Below, piece by piece: positions 1-4,625 of a DNA stretch of 6,958 nt. The first letter of the stretch is position 1, and each line of letters starts with the position of its first letter. The translations under genes were made by a program, and so were the position numbers. The notes under the pieces are model-generated. The model made no database searches and was not told the origin of the DNA. It saw nothing but the letters and a program-made list of their open reading frames with translations. Origin of the DNA: Candidatus Omnitrophota bacterium (GTDB lineage Bacteria > Omnitrophota > Gorgyraeia > Duberdicusellales > 4484-171); assembly GCA_023818995.1 (NCBI GenBank), contig JAMWDA010000013.1, forward strand, positions 10,526-17,483. Direction: 5' to 3'.

Positions 1-780
1 ACTCTCTTTACCGGCATAAATTAACCTCCCATCGGGAGTAAGTGTGCGAGCAAATTCTAACTCTACTCTCTCGTAAGTAGAATCGTAACCTATCTCTACC
101 TCTGCTAAATCTTTACCCCTCTCTTTTAAAACTTGTTCTACGATATGTAAAGTAGAAACTGATGTATTCTGTTCGGTAATTTCTATCTCCTCATCAACGA
201 GATAAATTATTCCTGCCTCATCACTCATTTGACTTAGAAAATCTTGAGCGTGGTAAGAAACTTCCTGAATATACTGAGGGATACTATCTTCTATACCTGC
301 TTTTATAAGTTTTATTCTTTCTGTAGCTTTTTCTTTTAACTCCCCTTTAATTTGGCTATAAATCTTTATCGCTTTTGGGAAAAGATTCTTATTCTCTAAA
401 ACTTCACCGTAAAGATATAAACTTTCTTCATCAGCTAATTTATCCTTTATTTGGTCAAAAACCACAATAGCCCTATCGTAATCCTTCAATTTAGTTAATG
501 CCTTAGCTAAAATATCCTTGGCATTAAAACTATCAACATTATCAACGATATCAATAACTTTTTGATAATCTCTAAATTTATAGTAGAAACGAGCTAATTC
601 TATCCTTAAATTTATATCGTTAGGGTTATTTTTAAGTAAATTAAGATAACGTTGCTCAACCCTCTTATAGTAAACCTCTAAATCTCTAACTTCTGGTGAA
701 CACCCTAACAAGAGGGGTAATATAACTATCAAAATAAATCCTTTTAACTTTATAAAATCAGGCGATAATTTTAAGCACAT
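1..780 (-). CDS. Exported lipoprotein with TPR-like repeats and a DUF3857 domain (C-terminus beyond window)
   Basis: The frame stays open from ATG at 780 to the left edge, giving the first 260 residues. Residues 1-27 form a lipoprotein signal: Lys4, Lys11 and Lys13, a hydrophobic run, then lipobox LLGC with Cys27. Ser follows the Cys, which in enterobacterial rules favours outer-membrane sorting. Residues about 49-150 look like three TPR-type helical pairs, for example NPNDINLRIELARFYYKF and YDRAIVVFDQI. From about residue 185 the pattern IIYLVDEEIEI, then EVEIGYDSTYERVE and ARTLTPDGR, matches DUF3857, which usually precedes a transglutaminase-like domain; that part would lie outside the window. 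An AAAGGAG site at 799-793 sits 12 nt before the ATG and 9 nt before an in-frame GTG at 783. The start lies 23 bp inside the DUF1805 gene, so expression is probably coupled. Function is unknown; a periplasmic scaffold or protease-like role is inference only. Confidence 0.85.
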   Translation of the reverse strand, partial: MCLKLSPDFIKLKGFILIVILPLLLGCSPEVRDLEVYYKRVEQRYLNLLKNNPNDINLRIELARFYYKFRDYQKVIDIVDNVDSFNAKDILAKALTKLKDYDRAIVVFDQIKDKLADEESLYLYGEVLENKNLFPKAIKIYSQIKGELKEKATERIKLIKAGIEDSIPQYIQEVSYHAQDFLSQMSDEAGIIYLVDEEIEITEQNTSVSTLHIVEQVLKERGKDLAEVEIGYDSTYERVELEFARTLTPDGRLIYAGKES

Positions 781-1045
781 CACTAATACTATCTCCTTTA
801 CTAATTCCTAACTTCTTAGCTTCTCTACTTATAGCATAGACCTTTGTGTTTAAAACATCCTCTATACTGGTTACCCCTACTACTTTTATAGCTACATCTT
901 TAAATTTATTGGCAATATTCAAATTAAGATAGCCACACATTATATATCCTTTACTACCTTTAATAAAGATTAAATTCTTTTTACCCAAAGAAAATTCTAA
1001 TGCTTCTAACTCCTTATCTTTTAGTTTTATCTTCTCAATTCTCAC
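758..1045 (-). CDS. DUF1805 family protein (YunC-like)
   Basis: This is a 95-residue protein without signal peptide or membrane segment. The central motif KGYIMCGYLNLNIANKF, followed by a VGVTSIEDVLNTKV segment and a C-terminal AKKLGISKGDS part, is the DUF1805 signature seen in Bacillus YunC. The length is normal for the family, whose biochemical role is not established. The start is GTG at 1045-1043, inside the GTGA overlap with the aminotransferase stop (TGA at 1044-1042). No separate ribosome site is evident, which points to translational coupling and reinitiation. Its 3' end overlaps the start of the lipoprotein gene by 23 bp. The tight packing says it belongs to the Lrp-aminotransferase operon, but this does not reveal its function. 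Family assignment is from memory of the motif. Confidence 0.85.
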   Translation of the reverse strand: MRIEKIKLKDKELEALEFSLGKKNLIFIKGSKGYIMCGYLNLNIANKFKDVAIKVVGVTSIEDVLNTKVYAISREAKKLGISKGDSISDVLKIIA

Positions 1046-2202
1046 CGTCTAATTGAATTAATCTTATCTATAAACCTTCCTATGCGGAGACTTGCTTCCT
1101 TCAAATTATCCAAAGAATTCGCATAGGATATTCTTATGTAATCATCATAAACTTTACCAAAAGCTCTACCAGGAACCACGGCCACTTTTTCTTCCATAAG
1201 TAATCTTTTGGCAAAGTCTAAAGAATTAAGTTTAAACTTCCTTATAGAAGAGAAACAATAAAATGCCCCTTGTGGTAGATGGGTAGACAAACCCAAGCTA
1301 TTTAACTCCTTTACTATAAAATCTCGGCGTTTCTGATACTCACTACGCATTAAAGATAATTCTTTCTGCGCTTTAAGTGCCTCACAACCAGCCAACTGAG
1401 AAATAATAGGTGCACATAACATACTAAAAGAGTGTATCTTAGTCATTGCAGAGATAATTTTCTCATCTCCACAAGCAAAACCCAACCTAAATCCTGTCAT
1501 CGCATAACCTTTAGAGAAACCATTAAGAAGAACTGTTCTTTTCTTTGCTCTTTTCAAAGAAGAAAAAGGTATATGTTTACCTGAATAGGTGAGTTCATCA
1601 TAAACCTCATCACTTATAATCAAAATATCCTCTTTTTCTAATATCTCCCATATATCTTCCAATTCCTCCTTAGTGTAAGTTACTCCTGTAGGATTAGAAG
1701 GGTAATTTAGAATTATTGCCTTAGGCTTCACCTTCATTACTCTTTTTAATTTATCTAAATTTATTTTAAAACCATCTTTTTCTTCCGTCTCTATATATAT
1801 AACCTCCCCTAAATTCAACTCTACCAAAGCAGGATAAGCTACATAATAGGGGCTTATCACAATAACTTTATCTTTGGGGTCCAATATGGCACGCAAGGAC
1901 AAATCTAAACCTTCACTTACTCCCACGGTAACAATAATTTCTCTATCGGGGTGGTAAGTTAAAGAATACTTCCTTTCAAGATGCTCACTAATTTCCTCTC
2001 TTAAAATCTGCAAACCTTTATTAGAAGTATATGAGGTATAACCTTCTTCTAAAGCAGTTATAGCCTTTTCTCTTATACGCCAAGGGGTAATGAAATCTGG
2101 CTCACCCACACCTAAAGAGATTACCTCGGGCATACCGAGAACCAAATCAAAAAATTCTCTTATTCCCGAAGGGGGAATTTTTTCTACTCTCTCTGACACC
2201 AT
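1042..2202 (-). CDS. PLP-dependent class I/II aminotransferase (AspC/AlaT-like)
   Basis: The product is a fold-type I aminotransferase of 386 residues, a normal length for the Ib subgroup. Visible motifs, numbered from ATG 2202: SLGVGEPDF near 29-37, NYPSNPTG at 166-173 (cofactor-binding Asn), DEVYDELTY at 198-206 (Asp/Tyr for PLP), SKGYAMTGFRLG at 230-241 with the Schiff-base Lys231, and YIRISYA with Arg357, the expected substrate-carboxylate Arg. It should be cytosolic and transfer amino groups between an amino acid and a 2-oxoacid; the exact donor cannot be read from sequence. The frame extends to a TTG at 2211, but AAGGA at 2216-2212 directly touches that TTG and is 9 nt before ATG 2202, so the ATG is chosen. 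The gene follows an Lrp-type regulator by 12 nt. B. subtilis alaR-alaT has a similar regulator-transaminase pair, so an alanine transaminase is a plausible inference. Confidence 0.93.
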   Translation of the reverse strand: MVSERVEKIPPSGIREFFDLVLGMPEVISLGVGEPDFITPWRIREKAITALEEGYTSYTSNKGLQILREEISEHLERKYSLTYHPDREIIVTVGVSEGLDLSLRAILDPKDKVIVISPYYVAYPALVELNLGEVIYIETEEKDGFKINLDKLKRVMKVKPKAIILNYPSNPTGVTYTKEELEDIWEILEKEDILIISDEVYDELTYSGKHIPFSSLKRAKKRTVLLNGFSKGYAMTGFRLGFACGDEKIISAMTKIHSFSMLCAPIISQLAGCEALKAQKELSLMRSEYQKRRDFIVKELNSLGLSTHLPQGAFYCFSSIRKFKLNSLDFAKRLLMEEKVAVVPGRAFGKVYDDYIRISYANSLDNLKEASLRIGRFIDKINSIRR

Positions 2203-2211
2203 ATTTAACAA

Positions 2212-2217
2212 TCCTTA
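2212..2217 (-). promoter_or_regulatory. Ribosome binding site that fixes the aminotransferase start
   Basis: On the minus strand TAAGGA overlaps the stop codon of the Lrp gene (TAA at 2217-2215). It lies 9 nt before ATG 2202 but has zero spacing to the upstream in-frame TTG at 2211, so it supports the shorter protein. The overlap with the stop also suggests coupling to translation of the regulator. Confidence 0.7.
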
Positions 2218-2697
2218 ATAAGTAATAGCTAAACGTTTATTCTTCTCATCCTTAACCAAAACAACTCCATCCTCTTTATATTTCTTCAACATAAAATGGG
2301 TAACTGTTCCTTTAACACTACTTAAAGGAGCCAATTTTTCTGCTACAAAACTAGCCACGGTATGAATATCTTTACCTTCTACTACCAAGAGCAAATCATA
2401 AGTTCCTGATAATAAATAGCAACTCTTTACCTCAGGAAAACGGTAAATTCTTTCTGCCACCTGATCAAAACCTACATCCTTTTGGGGTGTAACATTAACC
2501 TCTATAAGGGCAACTACACCTTTTTCTTCTTTTAAACGTTCTTTATTTATCAAAGTCTTATACTTTACAATAATACCCTTTTTCTCATACTGTTTGATTA
2601 TCTTCTCTACTTCCTCTACTTTTTTATTAGTTAACTTAGCCAAATCATCAAAAGAAATTCGTGCATTATTTTCTAATATCTCTAAAATATCTTCCAT
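2215..2697 (-). CDS. Lrp/AsnC family transcriptional regulator
   Basis: This is a 160-residue protein with the usual Lrp layout. Residues 1-50 form a winged helix-turn-helix (ILEILENNARISFDDLAKL, then the recognition part EEVEKIIKQYEKKGII). Residues about 60-145 form the RAM/AsnC effector-binding fold, with VVALIEVNV, VKSCYLLSGTYDLLLVVEG and a closing TVTHFMLKKYKEDG. The G-T/x-D-L motif before the LLVV strand is typical of this domain. Such proteins act as dimers to octamers that bind DNA in response to an amino acid. The neighbouring aminotransferase, co-transcribed 12 nt downstream, is the likely target and its substrate or product the likely effector. The ATG at 2697 follows AGGAGG (2707-2702) by 4 nt. 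A 15-residue tail (about 146-160) after the domain is slightly longer than usual. Autoregulation is likely from family behaviour, but no operator was recognised. Confidence 0.93.
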   Translation of the reverse strand: MEDILEILENNARISFDDLAKLTNKKVEEVEKIIKQYEKKGIIVKYKTLINKERLKEEKGVVALIEVNVTPQKDVGFDQVAERIYRFPEVKSCYLLSGTYDLLLVVEGKDIHTVASFVAEKLAPLSSVKGTVTHFMLKKYKEDGVVLVKDEKNKRLAITY

Positions 2698-2715
2698 TGT
2701 GCCTCCTCTTCTTTT

Positions 2716-2758
2716 TTAAATATCCATTAAAAAGATTATAAACAAAACCTCCTCCTTT
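2716..2758 (-). promoter_or_regulatory. Leader of the Lrp operon: extra purine-rich ribosome-type site and TATAAT box
   Basis: Reading the minus strand, AAAGGAGGAGG at 2758-2748 is a very strong Shine-Dalgarno-like tract, about 40 nt before the true site of the Lrp gene. It is followed by a possible nine-codon leader (TTG at 2745 to TAA at 2718-2716). A perfect TATAAT lies at 2740-2735. TTGACT at 2769-2764 is 23 nt upstream of it, too far for a normal sigma-70 spacer. Either the TATAAT is the promoter, and the first purine tract is not transcribed, or transcription starts further upstream and the tract starts a leader peptide. The sequence alone does not decide. Confidence 0.35.
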
Positions 2759-2780
2759 AAAATAGTCAAAATATAAACTC

Positions 2781-2796
2781 AAAATTAAATAATTTT
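2781..2796 (-). terminator. Weak AT-only inverted repeat after the SagB-type gene
   Basis: The arms AAAATTA and TAATTTT are perfect 7-bp complements around a 2-nt loop, about 60 nt past the stop of the nitroreductase gene and before the Lrp gene. The stem has no G-C pair and no long T tract follows, so it is a poor intrinsic terminator. It is the only candidate in the 161-bp gap. Confidence 0.15.
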
Positions 2797-2858
2797 TATC
2801 TATTTATATAACAATTATTTTATCAAATCATTTTATAAATTCATAGTAAAATTAAATA

Positions 2859-3530
2859 CTATTTGGTTAATGGCCATCCCACAGGAATAATATATAGAGG
2901 TTTACAATCCTTAGGCAAATTTAATAACTTTATAACCTTCTCATCATCAAATGCTCCTATAGGAACAGAACCTAACCCTAAAGCTACAACCTCAAGATGA
3001 ATATTCTGGGCAACATGGCCAACCTCAATATGAACATAGCGTATACCCCGTTGCCCATACTTGGATGTAACTCGTTCGTATACTGCACAGATAACTATAC
3101 TTAAAGGAGCTTGCATTATAGAATCCTGATATAAAGCTGATTCATACAACTTATATCTTAAATCTTTCTCACTTATAACTTCTAAAGTGTGTTCTTGACA
3201 AAGGTAATGAAATAAACCATCCTTACTTACCACGTAAAGCTCTATAGGATAGAGTGCTCCTGCGGAGGGAGCTGTTCTAAATTCGTATCCCCAATGCTTT
3301 AAAGTTACACCTTGAGCTGCCCAGAGAATTTGACTGAGTTGTTCTACAGTGATGTCTTTCTTTATAAATTCTCTTTGCGAACGACGTTTAAAAATCGCCT
3401 CTTCTAAAGAAACCTTACCAATAGTATCTGGTTTAGGTAAAATTATTCTCTTACACTCAGCCATAATCACACTTTGAAAGATTATTATAAAATTTATCCC
3501 TAATATAAAGAATAACTTCTTATATATCAT
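2859..3530 (-). CDS. SagB/ThcOx-type nitroreductase-fold flavoprotein with N-terminal export signal
   Basis: The 223-residue protein has the SagB-type nitroreductase domain from about residue 36 to the end. FMN-contact motifs are visible: RRSQREF at 49-55, RTAPSAGALYP at 85-95, a GHVAQNIHLE segment at 171-180 leading to ALGLGSVPIGAF at 183-194, and closing YIIPVGWP. Residues 1-24 (MIYKK, then a hydrophobic run ending VIMA) look like a signal peptide or membrane anchor, so the enzyme probably works in the periplasm. SagB relatives oxidise azolines in peptide antibiotics, but no YcaO cyclodehydratase or precursor peptide is visible. Stand-alone exported relatives are of unknown substrate. ATG 3530 has no clear ribosome site and a TAA sits three codons upstream. 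Met23 (ATG 3464) would give a cytosolic protein and is the main alternative start. The gene lies 161 bp upstream of the Lrp gene on the same strand. Confidence 0.88.
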   Translation of the reverse strand: MIYKKLFFILGINFIIIFQSVIMAECKRIILPKPDTIGKVSLEEAIFKRRSQREFIKKDITVEQLSQILWAAQGVTLKHWGYEFRTAPSAGALYPIELYVVSKDGLFHYLCQEHTLEVISEKDLRYKLYESALYQDSIMQAPLSIVICAVYERVTSKYGQRGIRYVHIEVGHVAQNIHLEVVALGLGSVPIGAFDDEKVIKLLNLPKDCKPLYIIPVGWPLTK

Positions 3531-3539
3531 AACATATTA

Positions 3540-3555
3540 ACGCAAAAACGCAAAA
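3540..3555. repeat. Two tandem copies of ACGCAAAA upstream of the SagB-type gene
   Basis: ACGCAAAA occurs twice head to tail, beginning 10 bp before the nitroreductase start codon. On the coding strand this reads TTTTGCGT twice. It lies where promoter or regulator contacts for that gene would be expected, but no proper -35/-10 pair could be placed around it. Confidence 0.5.
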
Positions 3556-3665
3556 TCACAATCTAAAAATCAATGTTCACGAACTAATCAAAACACATCG
3601 TATCTAGTTTCTATCCCTTCGTCAAGTACTATCTCAAATCCAATTTTCCCTTAGAATTTCATTTG

Positions 3666-3763
3666 TGGTAAAATAAATTTGCTTAACTGTATAATTTTTA
3701 TAACTACCCTATACTAAAATACCGTTTTCAATTATATTTTACCAACTCAAAACTTCCTGAGTT
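3666..3763. repeat. Inverted repeat TGGTAAAATA/TATTTTACCA with adjoining hairpin
   Basis: TGGTAAAATA at 3666-3675 and TATTTTACCA at 3735-3744 are perfect 10-bp complements 59 nt apart. Directly adjoining the right arm, AACTCA (3744-3749) and TGAGTT (3758-3763) form a 6-bp stem with an 8-nt loop. Neither stem is followed by a T tract, so they do not look like terminators. In AT-rich DNA a 10-bp pair at this distance can occur by chance. Confidence 0.35.
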
Positions 3764-4052
3764 AGAAATTTAAAGACTTTACCGAAATTTTACCCCCACA
3801 GAACTAGCCTTTAGGAGTGTACTTATTGCTTATAATTTGCTCAAGCCTTTTTATACACTCAGTATTAAAACAAAATATCCAGCCTTACACTTCTCGCTAT
3901 TAGGCTCAAATGTTTTGCATGAGGAAGCTATATTCTAAACAATGGCAAAAAAGAGATATTGAAACTGTCCGTTGCGTTTGAACGTAAATAGTAGTTGTCT
4001 GGATTGTTATTAAAAATTGATCTATCTAAATCCTCACTTTCCTATTAAACTA

Positions 4053-4103
4053 AGATTTTGCATTAGCAAAATCTGCTCTTTCGGGACACCCCTTCTTTGA
4101 AAG
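4053..4103. repeat. Pair of adjacent stem-loops in the spacer
   Basis: The first stem is perfect over 9 bp: AGATTTTGC (4053-4061) and GCAAAATCT (4066-4074) around loop ATTA. Three bases later CTTTCGGG (4078-4085) can pair with CCC (4090-4092) and GAAAG (4099-4103), leaving a 6-nt bulge on one side. The two adjacent hairpins are the best candidate for a structured RNA or a protein-bound DNA site in this spacer. No T tract follows on either strand, so a classical terminator is unlikely. Confidence 0.45.
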
Positions 4104-4183
4104 GATAGAATTAAAACCCTCATAATTTTATTAAAAGACAGGGTATTAAGAAAACTATTGATTCTATTTATTAGTTTAGGCAT

Positions 4184-4200
4184 AACCATAAAGTATGGTT
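4184..4200. repeat. Short perfect hairpin AACCATA/TATGGTT
   Basis: The 7-bp arms AACCATA and TATGGTT flank a 3-nt loop AAG. It lies in the middle of the gene-free spacer and is not followed by T residues in terminator fashion. A single short palindrome has limited weight alone. Confidence 0.3.
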
Positions 4201-4217
4201 TATAAAATTAGGGAGGT

Positions 4218-4243
4218 CTACCTTAATATAAATATTAATGTAG
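4218..4243. repeat. Interrupted palindrome CTAC-TTAATAT/ATATTAA-GTAG
   Basis: CTAC and TTAATAT (4218-4229) pair with ATATTAA and GTAG (4232-4243), with one mismatch between the two blocks and a 2-nt centre. This gives 11 of 12 pairs in near-perfect two-fold symmetry, the form of a regulator operator or a small hairpin. It abuts the left arm of the larger inverted repeat that begins at 4245. Confidence 0.4.
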
Positions 4244-4244
4244 G

Positions 4245-4344
4245 CGAATTTTGTGATCCATCATTTTTAGATACATCATCCATTTTACTAAATATCAATT
4301 CTGCAATCACTAATGTAATAATTACCTTTCTATCGCAAAATTCG
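4245..4344. repeat. Long-range inverted repeat with 13-nt arms
   Basis: CGAATTTTGTGAT (4245-4257) and ATCGCAAAATTCG (4332-4344) are complementary at 12 of 13 positions; the one exception would be a G-U pair in RNA. The 74-nt interior is AT-rich and contains repeated CATCAT-TTT words. The arms have the form of a closing stem of a folded RNA or short terminal repeats of a miniature element. No flanking target-site duplication was recognised. Confidence 0.4.
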
Positions 4345-4482
4345 GGTTAAATATAGTTTCTATACCATCATAAATAGAGGTTTTAAAGTATACACAGGAT
4401 AACACTAAGCATAATAAAAGTGTTTACAATTGAATACTTTTTACTCTCGCAGGAAGGGAATAAATTCTATGCAAAATATGTG

Positions 4483-4492
4483 GTAAATTTAC
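4483..4492. repeat. Perfect 10-bp palindrome GTAAATTTAC
   Basis: This is a self-complementary decamer located 94 bp upstream of the -35 box of the transporter promoter. It could be a regulator half-site arrangement, but a 10-bp AT-rich palindrome is weak evidence alone. Confidence 0.25.
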
Positions 4493-4542
4493 GCTAAAAT
4501 CCTAATCAATTTAATATAGCCCCCAAAACTACCTACTAAAAC

Positions 4543-4557
4543 TTGACACATTGTCAA
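4543..4557. promoter_or_regulatory. Operator-like palindrome TTGACACATTGTCAA
   Basis: TTGACA and TGTCAA are perfect inverted arms around CAT. The 15-bp symmetric site lies 28 bp upstream of the -35 box of the transporter gene, the position of an activator site or upstream repressor operator. Both arms also equal the sigma-70 -35 consensus on opposite strands, but no matching -10 box at normal spacing was found for either. The family of the binding protein cannot be assigned. Confidence 0.5.
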
Positions 4558-4561
4558 ACTA

Positions 4562-4581
4562 TATAATACAATATAATACAA
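4562..4581 (+). repeat. Tandem 10-bp repeat TATAATACAA
   Basis: Two exact head-to-tail copies of TATAATACAA fill most of the space between the upstream palindrome and the -35 box. Each copy contains a TATAAT hexamer, one helical turn apart, so it may mark alternative promoter boxes or same-face protein binding. No -35 box stands 16-18 bp upstream of either copy. Confidence 0.6.
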
Positions 4582-4585
4582 TCAA

Positions 4586-4613
4586 TTGACATAATATAAA
4601 AAATACGTATAAT
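4586..4613 (+). promoter_or_regulatory. Near-consensus sigma-70 promoter of the transporter gene
   Basis: TTGACA at 4586-4591 and TATAAT at 4608-4613 are both perfect hexamers with a 16-bp spacer. The expected transcription start near 4619-4621 leaves only about 5-7 nt before ATG 4626, so the message would be nearly leaderless if that ATG is used. The strength of the boxes suggests the gene is well expressed unless repressed through the symmetric site upstream. Confidence 0.8.
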
Positions 4614-4625
4614 AAATTTTAAAGG

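Larger units (their letters stand above)
3531..4542. other. Long gene-free AT-rich spacer with several inverted repeats
   Basis: About 1 kb separates two divergent genes with no convincing ORF in any frame; stops are frequent and the longest open stretches are of chance length. It is not featureless: short perfect palindromes and two longer inverted repeats occur and are listed separately. Both divergent promoters must lie at its ends. No tRNA, recognisable riboswitch core, transposase remnant or terminal inverted repeats of an insertion sequence were identified. It may hold a non-coding RNA, a decayed gene or a short mobile element remnant; none of these is proven. Confidence 0.6.

Noticed and set aside
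2209..2211. TTG 2211 as the aminotransferase start
   Set aside because: The ribosome site AAGGA directly touches it, leaving no spacer; ATG 2202 has 9 nt spacing and retains the full conserved domain.
3826..3981. Two successive short frames in the spacer (TTG 3826 to TAG 3903, ATG 3910 to TGA 3981) in the same phase
   Set aside because: AGGAG at 3813-3817 has acceptable spacing to the TTG, but 25 and 23 codons are chance lengths in AT-rich DNA and the peptides resemble nothing known. A decayed gene with one TAG cannot be excluded, yet is not supported.
3942..4045. 38-codon stop-free stretch on the minus strand of the spacer (Asn/Ser-rich translation)
   Set aside because: It has no start codon or ribosome site and its length is expected by chance for this composition.
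4543..4567. Second promoter using TTGACA 4543 with TATAAT 4562
   Set aside because: The spacer would be 13 bp (or 23 bp to the second TATAAT), outside the usual sigma-70 range; the palindrome reading fits better.
3540..4581. CRISPR array or direct-repeat array
   Set aside because: Only two isolated tandem duplications of 8 and 10 bp exist; there are no regularly spaced repeats with unique spacers and no cas genes.
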